In this document: positions 42,753-51,829 of the stretch, one piece after another
Numbering within the stretch: the stretch's first letter is position 1
Layout of the letters: each line of letters begins with the position of its first letter
Source: Paenibacillus sp. MAEPY2
GTDB lineage: Bacteria; Bacillota; Bacilli; Paenibacillales; Paenibacillaceae
DNA: 64,000 bases
Reading direction: 5' to 3'
Assembly: GCF_000499205.1 (NCBI RefSeq)
Contig: NZ_AWUK01000037.1
Span: 113,725-177,724 of the forward strand
Translations under genes and position numbers: made by a program
The notes under the pieces: model-generated
The model's input: the letters and a program-made list of their open reading frames with translations, nothing else
Database searches by the model: none
Told to the model about the DNA's origin: nothing

Positions 42753-43307
42753 ATGAGAAAGAGCATCATGTGGACAAAAATGGAGCTGGACGGTCGTCCG
42801 TGGGTATTGCTTGGAACCGAAAAAGGGTTATGCAGGGTCATTATGCCCAATGAAACCCTGGAGGATTGGGGCAGCTGGATTGGTCGAATTGCACCTGGAG
42901 TGGAGCTCGAAGAGAATGAAGCAGCGTTGAAGCAGACAGGTATGATGGATTGGCTACAATCCTATTTTGCCGGAGACAAAGTGGCTTTCACAGATGAAAT
43001 CCCGCTTGATCTGATCGGAACAACATTCCAACAGCAGGTATGGACAGAACTGGGTCGTGTTCCTTATGGTGAGACAAGAACCTATGGCGACATTGCTGCT
43101 GCGGTGGGAAGACCTTCTGCGGTGCGAGCTGTTGGGGCCGCCAATGGAGCCAACCCCATTCCGGTACTGCTGCCGTGTCACCGCATCATCGGTGCCAACC
43201 GCAAGCTGACCGGTTTTCGCGGAGGACTGGAAATGAAGCGAAGACTGCTGGACATTGAACAGATTGAAGGCGTGACCGATGGCGGGCATGCGCGTTTTAA
43301 TTTTTGA
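42753..43307 (+). CDS. ogt: Methylated-DNA--protein-cysteine methyltransferase
   Basis: A 184-residue suicide repair protein that takes the alkyl group from O6-alkylguanine. The active-site motif LLPCHRIIGANRKLTGFRGG, the helix FQQQVWTELGRVPYGETRTYG and AVRAVGAANGANPIP are intact. The N-terminal domain is short and not an Ada domain, so the Ogt type fits. GGGAAAGGA lies before ATG 42753. Partner of the AlkD-like gene; a terminator follows at 43372. Confidence 0.92.
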   Translation: MRKSIMWTKMELDGRPWVLLGTEKGLCRVIMPNETLEDWGSWIGRIAPGVELEENEAALKQTGMMDWLQSYFAGDKVAFTDEIPLDLIGTTFQQQVWTELGRVPYGETRTYGDIAAAVGRPSAVRAVGAANGANPIPVLLPCHRIIGANRKLTGFRGGLEMKRRLLDIEQIEGVTDGGHARFNF

Positions 43308-43371
43308 TTAATTATATGAAAACGAAGCGGTAGACTCCTACGGCCAAGGCTTCGCTCAGTTCTAACTATGT

Positions 43372-43397
43372 ACAGGCACTCTCTAGTGCCTGTTTTT
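43372..43397 (+). terminator. Terminator after ogt
   Basis: A 9-bp perfect stem (43372-43380 with 43385-43393) is followed by T. Confidence 0.85.
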
Positions 43398-43725
43398 GCA
43401 TTCTCTATTGATAGAAGAATGGAGGATAAACGAAAATATCGCGGAAATTGGTCTTTTCCTTCTGGAAGATGGCGCTAACGAATCTCCTACACCTTATTGT
43501 GAGGAATAGCGTGACATGTAAAATCTAACGAACCTCAGCCGTCTTATTCCAGTAAAAACCTGCAGAATGATGCGCAAAGGCTCACAGAGCAAGGGAATAT
43601 GGTGTCTACGCTTCGTTACGATGACTGACACGTTGAACTTCGTCAAATAGAGTGTGGTCGATTCGTTAAAATAATAACGATTGTCTGAGAGCTGTTCCGG
43701 TCACTTGCCCAAACGATCATAAGAT
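43398..43725. other. Non-coding stretch with a 12-bp direct repeat
   Basis: No ORF is supported. CTAACGAATCTC (43475-43486) and CTAACGAACCTC (43525-43536) are spaced exactly 50 bp. Nothing else recognised. Confidence 0.4.
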
Positions 43726-43762
43726 GTTCGCATATACCACATTTTGGGTTATGATGGACGTG
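43726..43762 (+). repeat. Duplicated promoter segment, copy 1
   Basis: A segment of about 36 bp nearly identical to 45996-46031 (one mismatch), including GGGTTATGATGGACG. TTCGCA, 17 nt, TATGAT fits a SigA promoter. Here it precedes a GNAT gene relic and the DUF1361 gene. Confidence 0.65.
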
Positions 43763-43764
43763 GA

Positions 43765-43839
43765 TTACTAGGAAGGCGTATTCACGGTTCATATTATGAA
43801 ATCGATGATCAGGTGATTGGGACTGCTCAGGCATACTAA
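43765..43839 (+). pseudogene. Relic of a GNAT acetyltransferase gene
   Basis: A fragment ending YYEIDDQVIGTAQAY-stop (stop 43837-43839). ATCAGGTGATTGGGACTGC matches, with one change, the internal sequence of the intact GNAT gene at 46098 (46255-46273, protein YEVGNQVIGTAH). The start and the rest of the acetyltransferase domain are missing. Confidence 0.5.
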
Positions 43840-43866
43840 CAAGGAAAGGGAAATCGAAGCGAAGAA

Positions 43867-44568
43867 ATGAACAATAATAAAAATACAATTTATTTAAAAA
43901 TGAGTAGTGTTTTAATCGTTGCTACCATAGGTTGTCTACTTGGTGCTGTCTACTTTCGTACCAAAACAAACACGAACATGTATCAATTTTTAACGTGGGA
44001 CATTTTCTTAGCATGGGTTCCATTTATCATCTCATCTACGATTCGTTATGTATGCCATAAAAAACTTACAAGAATGAGTATCGCATTGGTTGGAGTGATG
44101 TGTGCAGGCTGGCTATTCTTTCTACCGAATTCAGCATATCTTTTCACAGAAATTTTGCATGCATTCAGATACTTTGATCCTCAAGGGGAAACTAAGTTTT
44201 GGGTTAATATTGATTTTTGGTATAGTCTCACCCTGACGTTTGTCGTAGCTATACTGGGTTTAGTGCTGTCCATTTGTTCGATACATCAAATCCATGGATT
44301 GTTAAATAAACGACTAAGCCAATTAAGCAGCATGGCCGTTGTAGGTGTTATTTTACTCCTGAGCAGTCTAGGGGTATACATTGGGCGATTTAATCGGTGG
44401 AATAGCTGGGATGTCCTGAAGCGGCCTGGCCTCATTTTGAAGGATATCATGACTGATTTAAGTGCAGGCAACAGCATTCTAGTTGAATTTGTGGCTATTG
44501 TATTTGTGATTCAAATTTTTGGATATATTACACTTCGTATGCTAATGGGGAAGTCCAACAATATCTAA
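43867..44568 (+). CDS. DUF1361 multi-pass membrane protein
   Basis: A 233-residue protein with about six to seven hydrophobic segments. FLAWVPFIISSTIRY, AGWLFFLPNSAYLFTEILH and GVYIGRFNRWNSWDVLKRP match the DUF1361 family, whose function is unknown. ATG 43867 lies behind AAGGAAAGGG at long spacing. It may be read from the duplicated promoter segment at 43726, across the GNAT relic. AT-richer than the genes before it. Confidence 0.82.
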   Translation: MNNNKNTIYLKMSSVLIVATIGCLLGAVYFRTKTNTNMYQFLTWDIFLAWVPFIISSTIRYVCHKKLTRMSIALVGVMCAGWLFFLPNSAYLFTEILHAFRYFDPQGETKFWVNIDFWYSLTLTFVVAILGLVLSICSIHQIHGLLNKRLSQLSSMAVVGVILLLSSLGVYIGRFNRWNSWDVLKRPGLILKDIMTDLSAGNSILVEFVAIVFVIQIFGYITLRMLMGKSNNI

Positions 44569-44667
44569 ACGATAATCGTATGGATTACCAACGTTTTAAC
44601 TATTTTTGCTGAATGAAGTCCTATGGTACCATTGACCACATAGACCGAGTGGAAAGAGGGAGTGACC

Positions 44668-45891
44668 ATGCTGAAGCAGGAATATTGGTTAACTAACGTA
44701 TCATTAGAGCAAAGTTATGTAATGGAAGACGGGCAGGTAACTGGCACCCGAACAAACCTTGGTCATCTGCGGATTGAAGATGGAGTCATTGCAGCTATTA
44801 TGGATGGGGATTCGGAATTAACAAGCGAGTTGCCGCAGGTTGATGGTAAAGGACTTCTGCTACTGCCTTCGTTCGAGGAAGCCCATATTCATTTGGATAA
44901 AACGTATTACGATGCACCATGGAAAGCGGTTCGACGCATCTCCAGCATTTTCGAACGTATCGAAGAAGAGAAAGTATTGCTGCCCAAGCTGTTACCCGAT
45001 GCGAAGCGTCAAGCAGAAAGTATTCTGACCTTGATTCAGGGGTATGGGTCCACCCATGTGCGCACTCATTGCAATATTGAGCCGGTCAGCGGGTTGAAAC
45101 GGCTGGAAGCGACGAAGCAGGCATTGGAAACATTTTCTGGCAAAATCTCCTCTGAAATCGTCGCTTTCCCGCAGCATGGGCTGCTCCGCTCTAATTCGGT
45201 AGAACTGATGCGTCAAGCCATGGCAGAAGGGAGCACTCATGTAGGTGGACTTGATCCTCACGCCGTGGACGGGCATATTGAGAAATCGCTAAATGCAATG
45301 GTCGAACTGGCTGTTCAGTATAAGGCAGGCATCGATATTCATCTGCATGAAGCTGGAGAATCAGGTAAACAAACATTATTGCAATTGGCTGATTTGACTG
45401 AAGAAGCGGGGATTCAGGGCAAAGTTACCGTGAGTCATGCATTCTGGTTTGCTCATGCGGAGCAGCAGGAAGCGGAAGACATGGCCAAGCGAATGGCCTC
45501 CCTTGGTATGAGCGTGGCTTCGACCGTGCCTATCGGTAAAATGATGATGCCACTTCCGATGCTCCATCAACATGGGGTGAACGTGAAGCTGGCGACAGAC
45601 AGTTTGACGGATCATTGGTCTCCTTTTGGTAATGGAGATCAACTGGAAAAAGCGGGCCGTTTCGCCGAATTGTACGGGTATAACGATGAACGGTCCTTGT
45701 CTCAATCGCTTGCATTTGTCACAAGTGGTATCACCCCACTGGATTCAGAGGGGCAACAGGTATGGCCGAAGTTAGGGGATACGGCCAGTTTTGTACTGGT
45801 AGAAGCCAGCTGCTCGGCAGAGGCAGTTGCCAGAAGGTCTGCGCGTCAAGCGGTATGGTTTGAAGGAAAACTGGTAAGTGGGTCGGTGTAG
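44668..45891 (+). CDS. Amidohydrolase, cytosine deaminase-like
   Basis: A 407-residue metal-dependent hydrolase of the amidohydrolase superfamily. The metal ligands are in EEAHIHLDKTYY, HVRTHCNIEP, the IHLHEAGESG His, VSHAFWF and the ATDSLTDHWSPFG Asp. The set matches cytosine deaminase/N-isopropylammelide-type enzymes that remove ammonia from ring amines. The true substrate cannot be read. ATG 44668 follows AAGAGGGA; GTG 44662 is too close to the site. It stands alone, with a terminator at 45915. Confidence 0.83.
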   Translation: MLKQEYWLTNVSLEQSYVMEDGQVTGTRTNLGHLRIEDGVIAAIMDGDSELTSELPQVDGKGLLLLPSFEEAHIHLDKTYYDAPWKAVRRISSIFERIEEEKVLLPKLLPDAKRQAESILTLIQGYGSTHVRTHCNIEPVSGLKRLEATKQALETFSGKISSEIVAFPQHGLLRSNSVELMRQAMAEGSTHVGGLDPHAVDGHIEKSLNAMVELAVQYKAGIDIHLHEAGESGKQTLLQLADLTEEAGIQGKVTVSHAFWFAHAEQQEAEDMAKRMASLGMSVASTVPIGKMMMPLPMLHQHGVNVKLATDSLTDHWSPFGNGDQLEKAGRFAELYGYNDERSLSQSLAFVTSGITPLDSEGQQVWPKLGDTASFVLVEASCSAEAVARRSARQAVWFEGKLVSGSV

Positions 45892-45914
45892 GATAGAGCA
45901 TAATGGAATGATGG

Positions 45915-45938
45915 ACCACGGGAAACCGTGGTTTTTTG
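45915..45938 (+). terminator. Terminator after the amidohydrolase gene
   Basis: ACCACGG (45915-45921) pairs with CCGTGGT (45926-45932) across GAAA and is followed by six T. Confidence 0.9.
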
Positions 45939-45995
45939 TTCTGGGTCTGTAAGGAAAGAGCACTAATCAGCAGGTGAGAAAAGGAGGAAGGAACT

Positions 45996-46031
45996 GTTCG
46001 CATATACCACTTTTTGGGTTATGATGGACGT
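45996..46031 (+). promoter_or_regulatory. Duplicated promoter segment, copy 2, before the GNAT gene
   Basis: TTCGCA (45997-46002), 17-nt spacer ending in GGGT, TATGAT (46020-46025). The segment is about 97% identical to 43726-43761. A weaker relative (TACCA..TGGGTTATGAT) lies at 53736-53756 before another GNAT gene. Confidence 0.6.
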
Positions 46032-46097
46032 AGTCAGCATTTGAGCGTGAGTTGATTTGAGGTCATATTAAGTTACGATTTAAGTTGAGGGTGGAAC

Positions 46098-46529
46098 ATG
46101 ATGATTAGAGAGGCCGAAGCCAGGGATGTCGAAGTTATTGAAAAGTTGTACAAAGAATTATTGCCGAACAACCTGAATACGAAGGTACTGGCGGAGCGGA
46201 TTGAAGAAGTAAGGAATAATCCCAGCAGCTTCTTATTTGTTTACGAAGTTGGTAATCAGGTGATCGGGACTGCGCATTTACATATTTGTCTGGATGCATT
46301 GGTGGAGAATAGACCGTTTGGCGTAGTTGAGCGGGTTATCATTACGGAGCATGTGCAGAGCCAGGGATATGGATCTGAACTTATGAAGTATATAGAGAAT
46401 GTTTGCATACAGAAAAATTGTATAAAGGTGTTTCTCACCAGCGGTTCATCCAGATACGAGGCACATGGCTTTTATACGAAGTTAGGGTACGATGGGGAAT
46501 CCAGCAAGGCTTTTAAGAAATATTTATAA
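46098..46529 (+). CDS. GNAT-family N-acetyltransferase
   Basis: A 143-residue GNAT protein that transfers acetyl from acetyl-CoA to an unknown amine. FLFVYEVGNQVIGTAHLHIC is the central strand pair, VERVIITEHVQSQGYGSELM has the Q/R-x-x-G-x-G/S CoA-binding motif, and YEAHGFYTKLGY is the C-terminal motif. ATG 46098 or 46101 may start the protein; GAGGGTGG lies just before. The gene has its own promoter copy, and an incomplete relative lies at 43.8 kb. Confidence 0.88.
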   Translation: MMIREAEARDVEVIEKLYKELLPNNLNTKVLAERIEEVRNNPSSFLFVYEVGNQVIGTAHLHICLDALVENRPFGVVERVIITEHVQSQGYGSELMKYIENVCIQKNCIKVFLTSGSSRYEAHGFYTKLGYDGESSKAFKKYL

Positions 46530-46594
46530 AACGAGTCCAAATTTGATTGTATATTCGTATCCATATTTTAATAAAAAGATGGGAGGATATATTG

Positions 46595-46994
46595 ATGAAA
46601 GACATGAACTATTATGAAACTTTTATTGCAGTAGCAGAAGATTGTCCTGTTAAAGTGGCAGAGATCCCCAAAGCCAAAAATGGCGGCAAAACCGTTCCAG
46701 TTCTACAGTATGAAATGATAACAAACAATCCTTATCAATATACGCAAGATGTTTGAAGTATTCGCACAGCGCAATGATATTCCCGATGAACAAAGATCAT
46801 TAGAGAGAACCAAGTTTTTCTCCAAGGGACAACCCTGTCTTCGCACTTCTTCGTTGGGTAAGCGTTATGGTTGGGGCATTCATCATAATTCACAAGGAAA
46901 AGTGGCGATCTACGCTGTTGAATCGGAAGAATATAAAGACTTTTTAAATGATAGTAGTTTAAAACATGTAAAGGCGATGCGTTCGAGCCGTTAA
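46595..46994 (+). pseudogene. DUF6157 gene with a frameshift in the middle
   Basis: Two overlapping frames encode the two halves of one DUF6157 protein. The first (46595-46756) begins MKDMNYYETFIAVAEDCPVKV and ends NPYQYTQDV-stop. The second (from 46749) continues FEVFAQRNDIPDEQ and ends VKAMRSSR. Together they give the usual length of about 135 residues. At the junction GATGTTTGAAGTA the frame moves by one; adding two T to the T run would restore D-V-F-E-V. GGGAGG precedes ATG 46595. The function of DUF6157 is unknown. Sequencing error or genuine decay are both possible. Confidence 0.75.
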
Positions 46995-47059
46995 TAGCTC
47001 TATCCGTTGGAGAATCAATGTTCAGACGTGAGAAATTAAAGAGTTATGGGAGGGATTAA

Positions 47060-47551
47060 ATGATAGTAGATCTTATTCCAGTAACGTCGGTAGAGAAAAA
47101 TATGTTATCGAATCTGTATCAACTGTACCATTATGATTTCAGCGAATTTACAAGCGAGGATATCAATCAAGAAGGCAAATACGATGTGAATATTGACTTC
47201 ATTTGGGAAGGTGATAACAGGTGGAGGCCATATTTTATTATGATTTCTGGTACTATAGCAGGCTTTGTTATTGTACTTCTTGAAAATTTAGATACCGATC
47301 CAGATCCTACACATGTAATCTATGATTTTATGATCCTGAAGAAGTTTAGAAGAAGTGGAGTTGGATATGCTGCTGCGATGCAGACATTTGAGTTATATAA
47401 AGCAGATTGGGCACTTGCTCAGATGGAGAGTAACACTCCTGCATTAGCGTTCTGGCGAAAGGTGTTAAAAGATTTTACAAATAATCATTATACGGAAACA
47501 TTCAGAGATGATACCAGAAAGTATATTCAGACATTTAGTACAAAGGAATAA
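47060..47551 (+). CDS. GNAT-like acetyltransferase
   Basis: A 163-residue protein. FIMISGTIAGFVIVLLEN and YDFMILKKFRRSGVGYAAAMQTF, with the R-x-S-G-V-G CoA-binding loop, mark the GNAT fold, and PALAFWRKVLKDF is the C-terminal part. GGGAGGGA lies 4-5 nt before ATG 47060. Substrate unknown. It is part of a run of small, AT-richer genes. Confidence 0.8.
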   Translation: MIVDLIPVTSVEKNMLSNLYQLYHYDFSEFTSEDINQEGKYDVNIDFIWEGDNRWRPYFIMISGTIAGFVIVLLENLDTDPDPTHVIYDFMILKKFRRSGVGYAAAMQTFELYKADWALAQMESNTPALAFWRKVLKDFTNNHYTETFRDDTRKYIQTFSTKE

Positions 47552-47613
47552 ATATAAACATAGGGCTATATTGAAGGGATTTCAAGACAACCGTTACAGG
47601 CTGGAGGTAAGAA

Positions 47614-48075
47614 ATGCACGCGTTAACCAAAGAAACAACAGATACATTATTGGAAGCGATGGACACGTACAAAAGAATTGCACAAGAACTGATCGATAAA
47701 TTGATCTCGGAAACCAGCCAGGCTGAAAAGGAAAAGATTATCGATGGAGCGTACTACTTGCTTTCTAACGAAGAAGTTGTAAACGGTGAAGAATATTTGA
47801 GTGGAAAATGGCATTTCGATGTTCATGGAGAGCATTGCATGTTCGAGAATGCAGTAACAGGGCAAACGTTGGAGGTTTCTCTCGGCAGTAAGGATGATGT
47901 GGGAAACATGGACCCTTATTTTTTTTATATCTTTTTGAAATCCACTACAAACTATAAACACCTGATTACGTATTTTGAAAATCCCTTTGGGGATATGTTG
48001 GATTTTTTTGAAAAGTTGGCAGTACAGAACGTGCTAATTCATGTTCATGGGGTTGAGTATAGAAAGCGTCTTTAA
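47614..48075 (+). CDS. Hypothetical soluble protein
   Basis: A 153-residue protein with no signal or membrane segment. A helical N-terminus (EAMDTYKRIAQELIDKLI) leads to a beta-rich part with GKWHFDVHGEHCMF and a helical end with FFEKLAVQNVL. The GxxxFxxHGxxC pattern loosely recalls DUF6896-type proteins, but I would not assign it. GGAGGTAAG precedes ATG 47614. It lies 60 nt behind the GNAT gene and may be co-transcribed. Confidence 0.65.
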   Translation: MHALTKETTDTLLEAMDTYKRIAQELIDKLISETSQAEKEKIIDGAYYLLSNEEVVNGEEYLSGKWHFDVHGEHCMFENAVTGQTLEVSLGSKDDVGNMDPYFFYIFLKSTTNYKHLITYFENPFGDMLDFFEKLAVQNVLIHVHGVEYRKRL

Positions 48076-48161
48076 CTGCGTTAAGCTGTATCCCGTTCAT
48101 TCAAATGGGGTATATATTTTGAAGAGAAGAACGGGATTATTCTTTACTACATAAAGAAAGA

Positions 48162-49064
48162 TTAGCGTTGTACGCGTATGACAATATCCTGGTCATGATT
48201 GCCGAACCCGGAACCATAGAGTGTTAATCCCCCAACGTTAGCCCCCTCCTCGTCAACCGTGAAACGAAGCGTCCAGAATGGTTCCTCCTGTTTGATATCC
48301 TCTATCGTCACGTCCGACATTCGTTCTCCATCCATATACGTACCCGAGTCATCAACACGAATCGTCTTTAATAATCCATATTGATTCACATTGCGGTGCC
48401 ACCATGTTGGTGTATATTTGCCTCGAGCAGCTCGTCCGAAGTCAGCGGGGCTTGTCCAGGTTCCAAGCGAAATCCCGTTAAACGTAAATAAGATGTCCGA
48501 TGGCCAATGATCTCGTAAACCCGGAGCTTCAGAAGCCATTTCCACTGAAATTTCAATGGCGCTAGCAGTCTGATCGGGAAGCATATAGTTAGGCGTTTTG
48601 TATTCGACATACCCCCTTCCAAACCAGAGGATGGCAGCGTGCACCCGCTCAGGATCAAGAAAGTAGCGTGGGTCATCCCAAACACCGATTTCTTTCTCAT
48701 GCGTCCCAAGACCGCAGGTGGGATGGACCTCAAATGCAGTATAGTGACCCACTGAAATTGTCTGTTCTCTAATTCTTGCTGTCCGATTGGCGGATGGTAG
48801 TACAATCTCGATATTATTTTGTTTGAGGAAACATAATTTGTGCGTGCCTCCATTCAGGCGTATCCTGCGGCTATCGATCAGTCCGGCTTGCTCAAGCTTG
48901 CGGATGTGCATTGTAACGATGGAGGGGCTAAGTTCTAACGCAGCGGCTATGTCCTTTACATTCATTTCGCTATCTGCAATCAAATCCATGATTCTCCATC
49001 TAACCTCGCTTGCCAGTGCTTCGTATAACGGTATGAATTTTGCTTCTCCGTTCGCTTTGATCAT
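48162..49064 (-). CDS. ArsR-type winged-helix regulator with C-terminal ligand domain
   Basis: A 300-residue regulator. The N-terminal winged helix has YEALASEVRWRIMDLI and MNVKDIAAALELSPSIVTMHIRKLEQAGL (residues about 30-58). The 220-residue C-terminal part is beta-rich (WDDPRYFLDPERVHAAILWFG, WPSDILFTFNGISLGTW) and may bind a sugar or ligand. It is divergent from the GH43 xylosidase gene, so control of that gene is likely. ATG 49064 follows AGGAG at about 10 nt; the longer frame to 49112 lacks a site. Confidence 0.8.
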   Translation of the reverse strand: MIKANGEAKFIPLYEALASEVRWRIMDLIADSEMNVKDIAAALELSPSIVTMHIRKLEQAGLIDSRRIRLNGGTHKLCFLKQNNIEIVLPSANRTARIREQTISVGHYTAFEVHPTCGLGTHEKEIGVWDDPRYFLDPERVHAAILWFGRGYVEYKTPNYMLPDQTASAIEISVEMASEAPGLRDHWPSDILFTFNGISLGTWTSPADFGRAARGKYTPTWWHRNVNQYGLLKTIRVDDSGTYMDGERMSDVTIEDIKQEEPFWTLRFTVDEEGANVGGLTLYGSGFGNHDQDIVIRVQR

Positions 49065-49241
49065 CTTTAACAATCTCCTAACCGGATCTATTGAAATCAT
49101 ATATATATTCATTTAATGAAATTAACTGGACTCTTCAACTCTAACGCATTGAAAGTATGTTTACGATAGTGTTTAATTTTTTTATCTGCTTATGATGCTG
49201 GATTCTTAAATATGTGAATTATAGAAAATGGGGTGGCTCAA

Positions 49242-50735
49242 ATGAAATACAATAATCCGGTCATTAAAGGATTCTATCCAGATCCGAGCATCTGCAAGGT
49301 GGATGACACGTATTATCTGGTGTGCAGTTCCTTTCAGTATTTTCCGGGTGTCCCGCTTTTTGAAAGCAAAGATTTATTGAACTGGACGCAAATCGGTCAT
49401 TGTTTAACCCGAAAAAGCCAGATTCATCTGGAGACCGTAAGCAGCTCCGGTGGAGTTTTCGCCCCTACAATTCGATACAATAACGGGCGATTCTATATGA
49501 CCACAACCAATGACACCACGCGTCAGAATTTCTATATATGGACTGACGATATTTACGGGGAGTGGTCAGAACCAATTATTGTGGATCAAGGGGGAATCGA
49601 TCCGGATTTATATTTTGAAGACGGGAAGGCCTTCTTTATGAGCAACGGGACCGACGATGAAGGGATCGGGGGGATCGTTCAGTGTGAGATTGACATTGAA
49701 ACGGGTAACAAAAAGACCCCCAGTCGTTCAGTATGGCAAGGATCAGGCGGACGTTATCTGGAAAGCCCACATTTGTATAAAATCAATGGATACTATTACC
49801 TCATGGCATCTGAAGGCGGAACCGAATACGGTCATATGGTCACATATGCGCGTGGAAATTCTCCTTCCGGTCCTTTCGAGCCCTATGCCAAAAATCCTGT
49901 TTTGACCAACCGTAATCTGGGCGGTTACGAACTGCAGGGGGTTGGTCATGGCGACCTGATTCAGGATGAGAAAGGCAATTGGTGGATCTTCCATTTGGGA
50001 TTCCGTCAGATTGGACAATGGCTTACCTATCATCATCTCGGTCGGGAAGTATTCCTGACGCCAGTTACCTTTGATGAGGAAGGCTGGTTTACGGCAGGGC
50101 ATCAAGGTACTACGCTTATGAGCTTTGAAACCGATCGTATCTCTGACAAAGTCATTCAACAAGAGAAGAAAAGTTATACGTTTGAGAACACGGATTGGAA
50201 TCTGGACTGGTGTTATCTTCGTCATCCCAATACAGAAAATTATTTGTTAGAGCAAGGCGAAATAAAGTTAAAAGGAACCGAAGTGACACTGGATGTTCCA
50301 GCATCCCCGACATTCATTGGCCTACGTCAAAAAGACTTTGACGCGACCATCTCTGTTGATGTTAGTCTTACGAATGGAGAGGCAGGCATCACCATCTACA
50401 TGGATGAACAGCACCATTATGACTTGGCCATTCGCAAAGAAGATCAGGGTGGGTATAAGGTGATTGAGCGTCTGAATATTGGGGATATCAAATCAGTCGA
50501 AAATGAAGTGGAATTGGGAAGTGATCACCAGGCCACATTGGTTATACAGGCAAGCCATGAACGCTACAGCTTCCTGATTCATGCAAATGGCAAGGACATC
50601 CACTTAGGTACTGCACAGACGAAATACCTTTCCTCGGAAGTTGCCGGGGGATTTACAGGGGTGCTCATTGGTCTATACGCTAGTGGCGAAGGTTCTGTGG
50701 CTGAGTTTTCTAAATTTAAGTGCGATTATCTTTGA
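49242..50735 (+). CDS. GH43 beta-xylosidase / arabinofuranosidase
   Basis: A 497-residue intracellular-type glycosidase of family 43. The five-bladed propeller carries the base Asp in FYPDPSICKVDDTYYL, the modulating Asp in GGIDPDLYFEDG and the acid Glu in RYLESPHLYKINGYYYL. The C-terminal 200 residues form the GH43_C2 beta-sandwich usual in xylosidases of the XynB type. No signal peptide is present, so it acts on imported xylo-oligosaccharides. ATG 49242 follows GGGGTGG; GTG 49233 lies in that site. A divergent ArsR-type regulator is 178 nt away and a terminator lies at 50744. Confidence 0.9.
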   Translation: MKYNNPVIKGFYPDPSICKVDDTYYLVCSSFQYFPGVPLFESKDLLNWTQIGHCLTRKSQIHLETVSSSGGVFAPTIRYNNGRFYMTTTNDTTRQNFYIWTDDIYGEWSEPIIVDQGGIDPDLYFEDGKAFFMSNGTDDEGIGGIVQCEIDIETGNKKTPSRSVWQGSGGRYLESPHLYKINGYYYLMASEGGTEYGHMVTYARGNSPSGPFEPYAKNPVLTNRNLGGYELQGVGHGDLIQDEKGNWWIFHLGFRQIGQWLTYHHLGREVFLTPVTFDEEGWFTAGHQGTTLMSFETDRISDKVIQQEKKSYTFENTDWNLDWCYLRHPNTENYLLEQGEIKLKGTEVTLDVPASPTFIGLRQKDFDATISVDVSLTNGEAGITIYMDEQHHYDLAIRKEDQGGYKVIERLNIGDIKSVENEVELGSDHQATLVIQASHERYSFLIHANGKDIHLGTAQTKYLSSEVAGGFTGVLIGLYASGEGSVAEFSKFKCDYL

Positions 50736-50743
50736 AAAGGTAT

Positions 50744-50775
50744 GGGGAGGGACTTTTGTTCCTTCTCTCTTTTTG
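50744..50775 (+). terminator. Terminator after the GH43 gene
   Basis: GGGGAGGGAC pairs with GTTCCTTCTCTC (with G-T pairs) across TTTT and is followed by five T. Confidence 0.75.
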
Positions 50776-50917
50776 TGAATTCTCGTCATTTCTCAAACAA
50801 AAGTGTAGTAGCACTTGTTTAGTATTATGTAGCTGTATGCTATGAATAGAATACATAAAACACTGCATTTGGATAAACCACTGAGAATGTTTAAGTTGTA
50901 ATGAGAGGGAGAAAGCA

Positions 50918-51808
50918 ATGAATGATAATACTTCATATTCGTTAGTCGCAGCGAATCCAACTAGCTATGCCAAGTACTTTGCGACGTATAGAAAGAATGT
51001 CTGGTTTAGACCCAGCTGGGCATCACTTCAAGAAATGATGCTAGACGCAAGAGATTGTTATTGGATCTATCAAGACAATCAACGAGTGGGCGGGATTTCT
51101 TTGACAAGCAGTGAGCTCGGATCTTTCTTCATGATTCCTCCGTCTACATTGACTGTAGATATGGTTCATTTCTTAAAGAATTATGCCATTCAAAATTCAG
51201 GGAATCAGTCAAAGGTAGATGCTTACAATGTTCTGGCCGAACATATTGATGTGTTGAAGTCGGCTGGTTTCGAAGTGTTAAACACAAGGAAATGTATGAT
51301 TAGAACTACAGAGAAGATTGAAAATGACCTCCATACTGATTTTAATTCTATTAAACCCAAATTGGAGCATTTGCCAAGCATGGTTCAAGTCATGAACGAA
51401 TCATATCGTGGAGGAATGGATGAAGGAAGTCTGGATACATATCGGAATGACGTGAGTTATTATTTTGAACATAACCGTCAGGATGAGCTGTTGAATGCAT
51501 CATCGGTCTTAATAGATAAAAAGACGAACCAGGTCGTTGGATTTTGTTTGATTTCGATGTGGGAGGATATGCCACTTGTTTATGATATAGTGGTTAAGCC
51601 GGCCTATAGTAATCAGGGTTTGGGAAGATATATGTTATACAAGGCGATTTCTCAACTGGAAGGCTTCTCTCCAACCATTCGTTTGTTCGTTACTATAGGA
51701 AATAAGGCTGACTATTTATATACAAAATTAGGTTTTCTTTCTGGAGAGGAAGCATCTCACTTGGTTTATAGAGATGTACAGAGAAACGATGATAGAAACT
51801 ATATTTAA
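50918..51808 (+). CDS. GNAT-family acetyltransferase, two-domain size
   Basis: A 296-residue protein. The C-terminal half is a clear GNAT domain (VVGFCLISMWEDMPLVYDI, VKPAYSNQGLGRYMLYKAI with the Q-x-L-G CoA loop, YLYTKLGF). The N-terminal half (CYWIYQDNQRVGGISL ... VLKSAGFEVL) looks like a degenerate second GNAT-like unit. AGAGGGAG precedes ATG 50918. Substrate unknown. Confidence 0.8.
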   Translation: MNDNTSYSLVAANPTSYAKYFATYRKNVWFRPSWASLQEMMLDARDCYWIYQDNQRVGGISLTSSELGSFFMIPPSTLTVDMVHFLKNYAIQNSGNQSKVDAYNVLAEHIDVLKSAGFEVLNTRKCMIRTTEKIENDLHTDFNSIKPKLEHLPSMVQVMNESYRGGMDEGSLDTYRNDVSYYFEHNRQDELLNASSVLIDKKTNQVVGFCLISMWEDMPLVYDIVVKPAYSNQGLGRYMLYKAISQLEGFSPTIRLFVTIGNKADYLYTKLGFLSGEEASHLVYRDVQRNDDRNYI

Positions 51809-51829
51809 TGAAATTGAAGGGAGGACTAC

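Noticed and set aside
43475..43536. Beginning of a CRISPR array
   Set aside because: There are only two copies of a 12-bp repeat, not palindromic, with no further units or cas genes.
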